Part shown: one piece after another, positions 8,281 through 16,460 of the stretch
Layout: each line of letters opens with the position of its first letter
How positions within the stretch are numbered: position 1 is the first letter of the stretch
Source of the DNA: Lacibacter sediminis
Lineage (GTDB): Bacteria > Bacteroidota > Bacteroidia > Chitinophagales > Chitinophagaceae
Reading direction: 5' to 3'
DNA length: 64,000 bases
Assembly (NCBI RefSeq): GCF_014168535.1
Contig: NZ_CP060007.1
Span: 1,798,001-1,862,000 of the forward strand
Made by a program: the position numbers and the translations under genes
Notes under the pieces: model-generated
The model's database searches: none
What the model was told of the DNA's origin: nothing
What the model saw: only the letters and a program-made list of their open reading frames with translations

Positions 8281-9939
8281 ATGACGTTTAATCATTTCAA
8301 GGTTCCTTATGCCACCGAAAATGCTTACACAAAGAAAGTGGCTTACTTCTCAATGGAATTTGCGGTACATCAGCCTTTAAAAATTTATAGTGGTGGTTTG
8401 GGATTTCTTGCAGGTTCGCATATGCGCAGTGCATACGAACTGAAGCAGAATCTTGTTGGTATCGGTATCCTGTGGAAGTATGGTTATTACGACCAGGCAC
8501 GTAACCAGGACCAAACCCTGCAGGTGCAATGGAACGAAAAGATCTATAATTTTTTAGAAGATACGGGCATCAAGTTCCAGATCAATATTCATGAACATCC
8601 TGTTTGGGTGAAAGCATGGTACCTGAATCCTGAAACATTCAAGAGTGCACCGATGTTTTTGTTGAGTACTGATCTTCCTGAAAATGATTATGTGTCTCAA
8701 ACAATCTGTCACCGTTTGTATGATGCAAACGTTGCAACTAAAGTTGCCCAGTTTATTTTGTTGGGTGTTGGTGGTGCAAAGTTGATTGATGAATTAGGAT
8801 TTAAACCTGATGTTTATCATTTGAATGAAGCACATGCAATATCATCTGCGTTTTATCTCTACAATAAATTCGGATCTGCTGAAGAAGTGAAAAAGCGTTT
8901 GGTATTTACAACGCACACTCCTGAAGAAGCAGGTAACGAAAAACATGATATTTATCTCTGTGAGAAAATGAGCTATTTCTGCGGCATACCGTTGAATGAA
9001 GTGCGTAAGCTCACGGGTATTTATGACGATCAATTCAATCATTCACTTGCAGCATTACGTTTTGCACGCCATTCAAATGGTGTGAGCGCATTGCATGGTG
9101 AAGTAAGTCGTAAGATGTGGAGCCATTACGAAGGTATTGCGCCGATCACCCATGTAACCAATGCACAAAACTGGCGTTACTGGGCCGATAAGCAATTGTA
9201 TTTTTCCATGGACGAAGGCAATGAGGAACGCTTCGATGACCGTAAGACTTATTTAAAGCGTCGTGCATTTGACCTGGTAGCTGATCAGACAGGAAAATTA
9301 TTTGACCCCAATGTATTGACGATCGTATGGGCACGTCGTTTTGCAGGTTACAAACGTGCGGAATTGATTACACGTGATCTTGATCGTTTCAATGCATTGC
9401 TCAGCAATAAAAAATACCCGGTACAGATCATCTGGGCTGGTAAACCTTACCCGGTTGATTATCCTGCTATCAGCGATTTTAATAATCTTGTTCACCTGAG
9501 TAAGAATTATAAAAATGTGGCTGTGTGCACGGGTTATGAACTTGCATTGAGCAAGCGGTTGAAACAGGCTGCTGATGTTTGGTTAAACAACCCACGTGTG
9601 CCACGTGAAGCGAGTGGAACAAGTGGAATGACGGCTGCTATGAATGGTGCCGTTAACTTCAGCACATTTGATGGATGGATCTGCGAGTTTGCCAATCATG
9701 GTAACAACAGTTTCATTGTGCCGCCGGTTGATTATACAGCGATGCATGTACAGGAGCAGGATCAATACGATCTTGATCAGATGTATGAAATTCTTGAGCG
9801 CCAGATATTACCATTGTACTACGATAATTTCCCGGTGTGGCGCCAGATCACACACAATGGTATGCGTGATGTACGTTTCCAGTTCGACAGTAACCGTATG
9901 GCACATGAGTACTACGAGTTGATGTACAACAAAAAGTGA
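8281..9939 (+). CDS. GT35 alpha-glucan phosphorylase-like protein without the PLP lysine
   Basis: The ATG at 8281 gives 552 residues starting FNHFKVPYATEN. The protein aligns by eye with the short alpha-glucan phosphorylase group: AYFSMEFAVH, YSGGLGFLAGSHMRSAYEL, VYHLNEAHAI, TTHTPEEAGNE, WARRFAGYKRAELI and the C-terminal EASGTSGM motif. Phosphorylases carry pyridoxal phosphate on the Lys of GTSGMK or GTGNMK; here the residue is T451 (codon ACG at 9631-9633). Without it the usual phosphorolysis is doubtful, though the GT-B fold and glucan site look intact. It may be a divergent glucosyltransferase, a regulator or a phosphorylase using another mechanism. The gene has its own terminator; no other glycogen gene is in the window. 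Confidence 0.8.
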   Translation: MTFNHFKVPYATENAYTKKVAYFSMEFAVHQPLKIYSGGLGFLAGSHMRSAYELKQNLVGIGILWKYGYYDQARNQDQTLQVQWNEKIYNFLEDTGIKFQINIHEHPVWVKAWYLNPETFKSAPMFLLSTDLPENDYVSQTICHRLYDANVATKVAQFILLGVGGAKLIDELGFKPDVYHLNEAHAISSAFYLYNKFGSAEEVKKRLVFTTHTPEEAGNEKHDIYLCEKMSYFCGIPLNEVRKLTGIYDDQFNHSLAALRFARHSNGVSALHGEVSRKMWSHYEGIAPITHVTNAQNWRYWADKQLYFSMDEGNEERFDDRKTYLKRRAFDLVADQTGKLFDPNVLTIVWARRFAGYKRAELITRDLDRFNALLSNKKYPVQIIWAGKPYPVDYPAISDFNNLVHLSKNYKNVAVCTGYELALSKRLKQAADVWLNNPRVPREASGTSGMTAAMNGAVNFSTFDGWICEFANHGNNSFIVPPVDYTAMHVQEQDQYDLDQMYEILERQILPLYYDNFPVWRQITHNGMRDVRFQFDSNRMAHEYYELMYNKK

Positions 9940-9961
9940 GTTATTAATCCTGATGATACGA

Positions 9962-9990
9962 AGCCCTGGCGATGAGCCGGGGTTTTTGTT
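9962..9990 (+). terminator. Terminator behind the GlgP-like gene
   Basis: CCCTGGC and GCCGGGG form a seven-pair stem with loop GATGA and are followed by TTTTTGTTTT. It lies 25 bases after the stop codon. Confidence 0.8.
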
Positions 9991-10006
9991 TTGGGTGCAA
10001 TAAGTT

Positions 10007-10128
10007 CATAGTTGATAGTTCATGGTTCATAGTTCTGAGTTATTTAGTTTTAAGTTGTCCGATGCCAATTGTCAATTGCCTTTTTCACTGACCATTCACA
10101 ATTCACCATTGACTTTCTTAACTTCAAA
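10007..10128. repeat. Word-repeat intergenic segment
   Basis: The stretch is made of repeated words (ATAGTTCATAGTTGATAGTTC, CCAATTGTCAATTGCC, CATTCACAATTCACCATTG). It ends directly at the thioesterase start. Similar words occur at 16330-16460 and 21480-21500. No gene or structured RNA is apparent. Confidence 0.4.
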
Positions 10129-10130
10129 CT

Positions 10131-10565
10131 ATGAACACTTACACGAAAACATTTGAATTGCGCTGGGCCGATGTGGATGCTAACCAACATGTGATGCATT
10201 CAAAATATTATGAGTTGGGTGCGCATACACGTATGAGTTTTTTTATTCAGCATGGGTGCACGTTGGATGTGATGAATGAATTAAAAATCGGGCCTATTCT
10301 CTTTCGGGAGGAATGTATTTTCAGAAGAGAGATCAATGCAGGTGATATTGTAACGGTAGATCTGTTGCTTACGAAATGCAAACGTGACGGATCGAGATGG
10401 AGTGCAAAGCATGAGCTGAAAAAAGCCGATGGAACATTGGCAGCAGTTCTATATGCTGATCTTGCATGGATTGATACGAACCTACGTAAACTTACATCGC
10501 CAGCTATTGCTGTTACCATTGTTGAACAAATGCCAAAGGCGGATGATTTTGTTTATACTGACTAA
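10131..10565 (+). CDS. Hotdog-fold acyl-CoA thioesterase, YbgC/FadM-like
   Basis: This 144-residue protein is a single hotdog domain of the 4-hydroxybenzoyl-CoA thioesterase group. The family opening is clear: FELRWADVDANQHVMHSKYY, where the Asp of WADVD and the following NxHV segment form the catalytic region. It probably hydrolyses short or medium acyl-CoA esters in the cytosol as a housekeeping or fatty-acid overflow enzyme. Its length is normal. It stands alone between intergenic repeats, so the substrate cannot be inferred from neighbours. Confidence 0.85.
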   Translation: MNTYTKTFELRWADVDANQHVMHSKYYELGAHTRMSFFIQHGCTLDVMNELKIGPILFREECIFRREINAGDIVTVDLLLTKCKRDGSRWSAKHELKKADGTLAAVLYADLAWIDTNLRKLTSPAIAVTIVEQMPKADDFVYTD

Positions 10566-10571
10566 TTGCGG

Positions 10572-10648
10572 TTAGATTGCTTCGTTACTCGCAATGACGC
10601 CAAAAGATTACGTAATTACGAGCCTTGTTGTTTGGCGAAGCAATCTAA
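10572..10648. repeat. Interspersed palindromic element
   Basis: TTAGATTGCTTCG (10572-10584) and CGAAGCAATCTAA (10636-10648) are perfect 13-bp inverted repeats. Between them lie CGCCAA and TTGGCG and a self-complementary centre ATTACGTAAT. The segment contains CTCGCAATGACG, a word well known from small palindromic repeats scattered through many bacterial genomes. A degenerate extra arm (TTAGTCTGCTTCG) follows near 10662. It is probably a remnant of a non-autonomous mobile palindrome. Confidence 0.65.
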
Positions 10649-10724
10649 TCTGGCAATAATGGTTAGTCTGCTTCGTTTGTCGAAGGTTAACAAATCATAA
10701 ATCCTACTTCCTGAATCAAACATC

Positions 10725-12641
10725 TTAATCAACATACTCACTCAACTCCAGCCAACGGAATTCTTTTTCATCCAACAAATTTGTTACTTCACCAATACGA
10801 TTGCTGAGTTGTTGTAATTCATCAAAAGGAAGATTGCCGCTGTTTAGTTTTGCTGTGATGGTTTCTTTTTCTGCTGATAATTGTTCGATCTCTTTTTGTA
10901 ATAATTCAAACTCACGTTTTTCTTTAAAGCTGAAGCGTTTTTTTTCTGTAACCGGTATTTCAACTTCATTTTTCGTTGAAGCTACGGATGACGGGTCTAT
11001 CTTCGTTTCTTTAACTATCGACTCTTTATTATCGGCTTCCAACTTCTCTTTATCTTTTTGCCACAAACGCAATTGTGCATAGTTGCCGGGGAAATCGGTG
11101 ATAACGCCATCGCCTTCAAACACGAATAAATGATCAACTAATCTGTCCATGAAATAACGGTCATGGCTTACGATGAGTAAACAGCCTGGATATTCTGAAA
11201 GGAAATTTTCGAGCACAGCCAATGTCGGAAGATCAAGATCATTCGTAGGTTCATCCAATATCAAAAAATTCGGATTGCGGAAGAGGATCGATAGCAAATG
11301 CAATCTTCTTTTTTCACCACCACTCAATTTTGAAATATAGGTGTACTGCTTATCCGGATCAAACAAGAACAATTGAAGGAACTGTGCAGCACTTAACGAA
11401 CCGCCACTCGCTAATGGAAAATTCTCAGCAATATTTTTCACATATTCAATTACACGCAGGTCTTCTTTTATTGCTAATCCTGTTTGGGAATAGTTGCCAA
11501 AAATGATGGTGTCGCCCACGTTTACCTTTCCACTATCGGCTTGTTGAATGCCTTGTATAATATCAATAAAGGTTGATTTGCCTGCACCGTTTTTTCCCAC
11601 CACACCCACACGTTCGCCTTTCTTAAATGTGTAATCAAAACCCTTTAAGATTTGTTTATCGCCAAAACTCTTGTACACTTTTTTCATCTCCACCACTTTG
11701 CCACCGAGCCTGTTCATTTTCATACTCAACTGCACCTGCTGATCTTCGATGCGTTGTTTGGCTTTGGCTTCTACTTCGTAAAAATTATCCTGTCGTGATT
11801 TGCTTTTGGTGGTACGGGCCTTTGGTTGCTTGCGCATCCATTCCAGTTCTTTGCGATAGGTATTTTTTGCTTTATCAATACTCGCCAGATCGCTTTCAAT
11901 GCGTGCTGTTTTCTTTTCTAAATAATTCTGGTAATCGCCTTTGTATTCAACCAATGTGCTTCCATCAAGTTCCCAAACCTCATTACAAACGGCATCAAGA
12001 AAATAACGGTCATGCGTTACGAGCAGCAGCGTAATATTTTCTTTGCTGAGATAATGTTCCAGCCATTCCACCATTTCCACATCAAGGTGGTTGGTGGGCT
12101 CATCCATAATGAGCAATACATGCTTGTGATCAAAGCCAATATCAATCAATGTTCTTGCAAGTGCTACACGTTTACGCTGACCGCCTGATAATGTTCCTAC
12201 CGATTGCTGCAAATGATGGATGTTCAACTTGCCAAGGATCTGTTTCACTTTTGCATCAAAATCCCACGCACCGAGTTCATCCATTTTTTCAATCGCCGCA
12301 CCCAGTTTGTCGCTGTCATTCTCTTCGCTTAAGGCTTCGAATTCTTTAATGGCATTGATCACCGGGTGGTTGTGCTGAAAAATATTATCAAGGATGGTTT
12401 TTCTTTGATCAAAAGCAGGTTCCTGTTCAAACAAAGCAATGTCCACATCTTTGTTGATCCAGCATTTACCATCATCGGCGGTTTCTTTACCCGCCAGTAT
12501 TTTTAATAAGGTTGATTTGCCCGAACCATTCCTGGCTACCAACGCAATTTTATCACCCTCTTCAATGTGAAATGTAATATTCGAAAACAGGGGAATAATA
12601 CCGTAACTCTTCGTTAAACCTTCTACAGAAACGTAATGCAT
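10725..12641 (-). CDS. ABC-F family ATPase, Uup-like
   Basis: The ATG at 12641 gives 638 residues (MHYVSVEGLTKSYG); a longer frame upstream would add intergenic repeat sequence. Two ABC ATPase domains are present: Walker A RNGSGKST and GKNGAGKST, signatures LSGGQRKR and LSGGEKRR, Walker B LLIMDEPTNHLD and FLILDEPTNDLD. The linker between them has the ABC-F hallmark of Arg/Lys-rich helices. The C-terminal about 70 residues (from ELLQKEIEQ) form the coiled coil of the Uup branch, preceded by a charged, low-complexity linker. There are no membrane domains, so it is a cytosolic ATPase, probably acting on ribosomes or branched DNA. The gene is monocistronic. Confidence 0.9.
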   Translation of the reverse strand: MHYVSVEGLTKSYGIIPLFSNITFHIEEGDKIALVARNGSGKSTLLKILAGKETADDGKCWINKDVDIALFEQEPAFDQRKTILDNIFQHNHPVINAIKEFEALSEENDSDKLGAAIEKMDELGAWDFDAKVKQILGKLNIHHLQQSVGTLSGGQRKRVALARTLIDIGFDHKHVLLIMDEPTNHLDVEMVEWLEHYLSKENITLLLVTHDRYFLDAVCNEVWELDGSTLVEYKGDYQNYLEKKTARIESDLASIDKAKNTYRKELEWMRKQPKARTTKSKSRQDNFYEVEAKAKQRIEDQQVQLSMKMNRLGGKVVEMKKVYKSFGDKQILKGFDYTFKKGERVGVVGKNGAGKSTFIDIIQGIQQADSGKVNVGDTIIFGNYSQTGLAIKEDLRVIEYVKNIAENFPLASGGSLSAAQFLQLFLFDPDKQYTYISKLSGGEKRRLHLLSILFRNPNFLILDEPTNDLDLPTLAVLENFLSEYPGCLLIVSHDRYFMDRLVDHLFVFEGDGVITDFPGNYAQLRLWQKDKEKLEADNKESIVKETKIDPSSVASTKNEVEIPVTEKKRFSFKEKREFELLQKEIEQLSAEKETITAKLNSGNLPFDELQQLSNRIGEVTNLLDEKEFRWLELSEYVD

Positions 12642-12647
12642 GGCGCA

Positions 12648-12730
12648 AAGATAACTGTATGAAGGCAGAAGGAGAAAGGAACAAGGTACAAGAAGAAAAA
12701 CCCAAAAGGCAAGGTTCAAGGCACAGGTAA
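12648..12730. repeat. Word-repeat intergenic segment, related to 5925-6057
   Basis: On the minus strand it reads GTGCCTTGAACCTTGCC, TTTTGGGTTTTTC and TACCTTGTTCC, similar to the words at 5925-6057. It separates the fasciclin terminator from the ABC-F start codon. Confidence 0.4.
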
Positions 12731-12731
12731 T

Positions 12732-12767
12732 AAAAAAAAGTTGCTTCCTTTTCAGGAAACAACTTTC
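12732..12767 (-). terminator. Terminator of the fasciclin gene
   Basis: On the minus strand AAAGTTGTTTCCT and AGGAAGCAACTTT (one mismatch) form a 13-pair stem with a four-base loop, followed by eight T. It lies about 25 bases past the stop of the gene at 12793-13347. Confidence 0.8.
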
Positions 12768-12792
12768 TTATAGATAGAATGAAAAAGCTAAC

Positions 12793-13347
12793 TTATTTTT
12801 TTGGCATTACTACTGCATCCAATACATGCACAACACCGTTACCGGCTGTGAGATCAGCAGCAGTTACGTTTGCGCCATCGATCATTACTTTACCATCTTT
12901 AATGCTTACAGTTAATTCAGCACCGTTTACTGTTTTTAATTTTTGACCATCAGTAAGATCAGCAGCTTTCAAAGCACCAGCTACAACATGGTAAGTTAAG
13001 ATACCTGTAAGATCAGCTTTGTTTTCAGGCTTCAATAAATTGTCAACTGTACCTGCAGGCAATGCAGCAAATGCAGCATTTGTTGGTGCAAATACGGTGA
13101 AAGGACCAGCACCACTTAATGTTTCAACTAAACCTGCGGCTGTAACAGCAGCAACTAACGTTGAATGATCAGGTGAACCAACAGCAATAGCCACAACTGT
13201 TGCAGGGGCTGCAGGAGCCGTTGTGTCTGCAGTTGTTTCTGTAGCAACTGTATCTTTTGTTGCTTCAGCTGTTTTGCCACTGCCACAAGCAGTCATTACT
13301 AATGCAATCGATGCGGTTGTCATCAAAGAGAAAAATGTCTTCTTCAT
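12793..13347 (-). CDS. Fasciclin (FAS1) domain lipoprotein
   Basis: The 184-residue protein has a lipoprotein signal ([10 protein letters not shown], lipidated Cys near residue 21), an Ala/Thr-rich linker to about residue 50, and one FAS1 domain at about 52-183. FAS1 landmarks are clear: the H1 region [17 protein letters not shown], the [20 protein letters not shown] stretch and the H2 region [17 protein letters not shown]1 proteins bind carbohydrates or mediate adhesion at the cell surface. Ala-rich codon use reflects the linker only. The gene has its own terminator. Function in this organism is unknown, and stress-related expression of such lipoproteins is only a family-level guess. Confidence 0.9.
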   Translation of the reverse strand: MKKTFFSLMTTASIALVMTACGSGKTAEATKDTVATETTADTTAPAAPATVVAIAVGSPDHSTLVAAVTAAGLVETLSGAGPFTVFAPTNAAFAALPAGTVDNLLKPENKADLTGILTYHVVAGALKAADLTDGQKLKTVNGAELTVSIKDGKVMIDGANVTAADLTAGNGVVHVLDAVVMPKK

Positions 13348-13464
13348 AAAAATTTTTTGTTTGGAAAGAGAACAGATTGTTGAAATAATAGTTCAGCCGT
13401 TCATCACAATAAATTATTATGTGAAGCGAATTGTCTGTCTAAGGAAGTGATCGTTCAACAAAGC

Positions 13465-14109
13465 TCAGCGCCCCATCAGATAAATGAGGAGACAAAGTAA
13501 AATGGTGAGCAGGAAAACAAACAATCCATTGAACTTACTCCAGTTTTCTTTTTTTCTTTTCTGTTCAAGGGTAACATCAATATAATGTAAAAGCTGTGGT
13601 TGATCCTTTGCAAGTTTGCGGAGTTGATCAGCAACAAGCTTTGTTTCTTTATAAGGGAAGTGCCTGGTTGTGTTCAGCAAGCTGTGAATGATTGCCTCTT
13701 GCACTTCGGTTTCTTTTTGTGAAAGCAATTCGTCGATGGTTACATTATTGATGAGTGCAAGAATACGATCGACCATGCCGCCATAACTCATCCGATAAAT
13801 ATCCATGGCTGCGATCTGTTTGTTAAGCTCCAGGCTTTTGATAAGAATAGTGGGAGCGGTGACCATTTCTTCCCCAATTTTATGGCCTTCTGCTTTTCGC
13901 AGCCAGCGCTCCTGCAGGTAGCGTTCTTTTTTACCGGGGTTCATCAGTACTTCATAAGCCTCTTTAATTTCATTGAAGCGGGTCAATGCGTACGGATCAT
14001 CGTTGTTCTTATCGGGATGATAGATCATCACCAGCTTACGGTAGGCCTGTTTAATTTCAGGAACCGTAGCGGTGGAAGGCACATCGAGTATTGCGTAATA
14101 ATCTTTCAG
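13465..14109 (-). CDS. J-domain protein with C-terminal membrane anchor, probable CTG start
   Basis: The J domain starts with KDYYAILDVPSTATV and contains HPDKN; the only ATG/GTG/TTG in frame is the GTG inside DVP (14082), which would cut off the first helix. Extending upstream, the frame is open to a TAA and has a CTG just before AAA-GAT-TAT-TAC at 14107-14109, the place where relatives start with Met. With that start the protein has 214 residues: J domain 1-70, helical middle, and one membrane helix near the C-terminus (FVFLLTILLCLLIYLMG). It should recruit Hsp70 (DnaK) to the inner membrane. The start codon is inferred. Confidence 0.75.
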   Translation of the reverse strand: MKDYYAILDVPSTATVPEIKQAYRKLVMIYHPDKNNDDPYALTRFNEIKEAYEVLMNPGKKERYLQERWLRKAEGHKIGEEMVTAPTILIKSLELNKQIAAMDIYRMSYGGMVDRILALINNVTIDELLSQKETEVQEAIIHSLLNTTRHFPYKETKLVADQLRKLAKDQPQLLHYIDVTLEQKRKKENWSKFNGLFVFLLTILLCLLIYLMGR

Positions 14110-14177
14110 AGCCGCAAAACTAAGGCGACATCCGACAAGAAATGCAGAATGAGAAAAATGTTATTTTTAACACCTGA

Positions 14178-14735
14178 ATGAAGCATTGCTACCTCTTTCT
14201 GTTACTGTTTGTTCCGTCCCTGCTTGCCGCCGGAGACTCAGCTACTCTTGTTGCTGCGAAGCAAAAAAAGTTGCGGGGTTATCGTCAATTATTTTACAGA
14301 CTGGTAACGCTGCACCCAAAGCTAAATTCACCCCTGGAAAAAGAATTGTTGAAGCATTACTTGCTGGGCAGCGGTGAAACATTTGTTGTTTCCGAGGCTG
14401 ATTTTAAACGCCTGCAGCAGACAGTTCCATTGTACATAACCAATCAGGATTGTAAGCCGCTTGAAACGAACCATCCCGGCTATTGTGGACAATATGTGAA
14501 CCTGCATGAGGATAAGTATTTCGGTTGGGGAGTGGGTAACCTTACAGTTATTTATCAAACAACTGATCAAACAATTGTTTCATTTGTTGACTACTATGAT
14601 TTTGATAAGAAGAAGAAAGGAAAACGAAGAGTTCGGAATGAATTTGTTACCCGTGTATTCAGCTTTTTAACACCAGCTTCTTCACGTTCATTTGTTGTAA
14701 CCTATAATGCAGACGCATATTTTGTGAAGCCTTAG
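14178..14735 (+). CDS. Secreted protein of unknown function
   Basis: This 185-residue protein has a signal peptide (MKHCYLFLLLFVPSLLAAG) and no other membrane segment. The mature part starts with a basic helix (AAKQKKLRGYRQLFYRLV) and has three Cys in the middle (QDCKPLE, GYCGQYV). No family was recognised. It is divergent from the J-domain gene, from which it is separated by only 68 bp, and its last four bases overlap the end of the converging reductase-like gene. Expected location is the periplasm. Confidence 0.65.
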   Translation: MKHCYLFLLLFVPSLLAAGDSATLVAAKQKKLRGYRQLFYRLVTLHPKLNSPLEKELLKHYLLGSGETFVVSEADFKRLQQTVPLYITNQDCKPLETNHPGYCGQYVNLHEDKYFGWGVGNLTVIYQTTDQTIVSFVDYYDFDKKKKGKRRVRNEFVTRVFSFLTPASSRSFVVTYNADAYFVKP

Positions 14736-15787
14736 CTGATGCGCTTACTCTTCGGAATTTCAAGAATCAAATCTTTGCCGTAACAGGATGCGGGTGTTTG
14801 ATAACCTGTTTTAAAATCTCCGTTCATTATTTTTTGGGTGATGAGTAAACAACCCCATGCTGTTACACTGTAACCATCGGCGCATTGCAACACACTTATT
14901 TTTTCTTCGCCTTTTGCATTCCACACTTTACCCCAAATGGTTGTTGATGCGTTTGCCCGTTGTTCATCTGATGGTCCGGCAGGACGTTCATTGATCTTTT
15001 GCTGAATAATCCTGCGTATGAATTTTGTACGTAGTAACCAGTTGAACAGGAACTGAAATTTAAGTAAACGATAAACAGTTGGTTTCATTCCTGTGTACAC
15101 TTCCATGTTAGCAATGCCTGTGCTGTGATGGGCTGTCGAAATATCACCCCATGGTAAAGTCATCACAAATAAATGCTTTCCATTCACGTCAAGCCACATG
15201 CCTTTATGCCCCAATGGTTTTCTTACCAGTTTTCCGTTCTCTCTTGCAGTGCCACCTTCGCCTAACCGACTTGCCATTGTTGTAGCCGTGCCATGACTTA
15301 CCTGTCCGCCTTTCGGAATAAATGCTAATTGTAAGTGTGTAGCATCAGGTAGTTGTTCTTTCAAATGCAATGCCGTGCAATCGGTAGGAATTACATCGAA
15401 GCCTGCACCTGGCATCAACATCACATTGGCCTGCTTTGCTGCTGCATCATATTTTTTAATGAGTTCAAAAACAGAAATGTCGCCGTTGATGTCGATGTAA
15501 TGTGTATGCGTTGCAATACAGGCTTCCACCATTTGTTTGCCCGTGTTGACAAAAGGGCCTGCCGCATGTATTACTAACTGCACATCCAGCAATTGCTGTT
15601 GCAATTCATTTGCATCGTCCAATGAAAATATGCGGTAAGTAAGTTGTAAACGTTCAGCTAATGAGCGGATGGTTGTTTCATTCCTTCCTGCAAGAACAGG
15701 AGTGAGGTTATAGTCTTTTGCATAACGGGCTATCAGCTCACCGGTATAACCATTCGCTCCGTAAAGCAGCACTTTGTCTTTTTGCAT
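14732..15787 (-). CDS. Saccharopine-dehydrogenase-like NAD(P)-binding protein
   Basis: The 351-residue protein begins with a Rossmann motif (VLLYGANGYTGELIARYA) and has the family words VLAGRN, VIHAAGPFVNTGK, THYIDINGD and PGAGFDVIPTDCTALHL. This matches the saccharopine reductase-like / trans-acting enoyl reductase group (PF03435). The N-terminal half binds NAD(P)H; the C-terminal half is the variable substrate domain. Members in animals and mycobacteria act on lipids, but the bacterial substrates are mostly unknown. Length is somewhat short of the 400-residue norm. It lies nine bases upstream, in transcription order downstream, of the fRMsr gene, so the two are probably cotranscribed. Confidence 0.8.
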   Translation of the reverse strand: MQKDKVLLYGANGYTGELIARYAKDYNLTPVLAGRNETTIRSLAERLQLTYRIFSLDDANELQQQLLDVQLVIHAAGPFVNTGKQMVEACIATHTHYIDINGDISVFELIKKYDAAAKQANVMLMPGAGFDVIPTDCTALHLKEQLPDATHLQLAFIPKGGQVSHGTATTMASRLGEGGTARENGKLVRKPLGHKGMWLDVNGKHLFVMTLPWGDISTAHHSTGIANMEVYTGMKPTVYRLLKFQFLFNWLLRTKFIRRIIQQKINERPAGPSDEQRANASTTIWGKVWNAKGEEKISVLQCADGYSVTAWGCLLITQKIMNGDFKTGYQTPASCYGKDLILEIPKSKRIS

Positions 15788-15796
15788 TGTGCGGAA

Positions 15797-16300
15797 TTAG
15801 AATTCGATCAAAGCAATAATTTCTTCAAGGTATTGCTGATCTGTTTCATCGAATGTATTCAAATCGGTACTGTCAACATCAAAAACAGCCAGTACTTTGT
15901 TGTTGCGGATAACGGGCACAACAATTTCAGATCTGCTCAAACTGCTGCAGGCAATATGACCCGGAAATTTTTCTACATCCGGAACGATCAATGTTTTTGC
16001 TTCAATCCATGATGTGCCGCATACACCTTTGCCTTTGCGGATGCGGGTGCAGGCAACAGGTCCCTGGAATGGTCCGAGCACCAACTCTTCGCTTTTCTCA
16101 GAAAATGCTTTGGCTGAGCTGGGCTTCACCAAGTAAAATCCCACCCATAGCCAGCCGAATTGTTCTTTCAGGGCAGCGCATACATTGGCAAGATTAGCCG
16201 TAAGATCAGGCTCGCCTTCGAGCAAACCTTTGATCTGTGGAAGAAGTTGCTGGTACTGTTCTTCTTTTGTGCCTTGTATGATGAGTAGGTCTTCTGCCAT
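15797..16300 (-). CDS. msrC: GAF-domain free methionine-R-sulfoxide reductase
   Basis: The ATG at 16300 gives 167 residues and the usual N-terminus of the family. One GAF domain fills the protein. The three cysteines of free methionine-R-sulfoxide reductase (fRMsr, YebR) are present as C84 and C94 in ACTRIRKGKGVCGTSW and C118 in HIACSS, the same numbering as in the E. coli enzyme. FDVDSTDLNTFDETD is another family word. The enzyme reduces free, not protein-bound, methionine sulfoxide in the cytosol, using thioredoxin. The gene starts a short operon with the reductase-like gene downstream. Confidence 0.92.
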   Translation of the reverse strand: MAEDLLIIQGTKEEQYQQLLPQIKGLLEGEPDLTANLANVCAALKEQFGWLWVGFYLVKPSSAKAFSEKSEELVLGPFQGPVACTRIRKGKGVCGTSWIEAKTLIVPDVEKFPGHIACSSLSRSEIVVPVIRNNKVLAVFDVDSTDLNTFDETDQQYLEEIIALIEF

Positions 16301-16460
16301 GGGACTTATTTTTACAAAGGTAGGAGAATGGGTAATAGGCAATTGTTAATGGAGATTGGGAGTTTGATAGGCAAAAGTCAACAAGCAAAGCACAAATAAG
16401 AACCTTCTGCACTATCAAATGCATATTGCCAATTGCTTATTGCCCTTTACCCTTTGGCTT

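Noticed and set aside
11627..12034. 135-codon open frame opposite the ABC-F gene
   Set aside because: Antisense shadow of a conserved gene; its many Cys and Phe follow from the opposite strand's codons.
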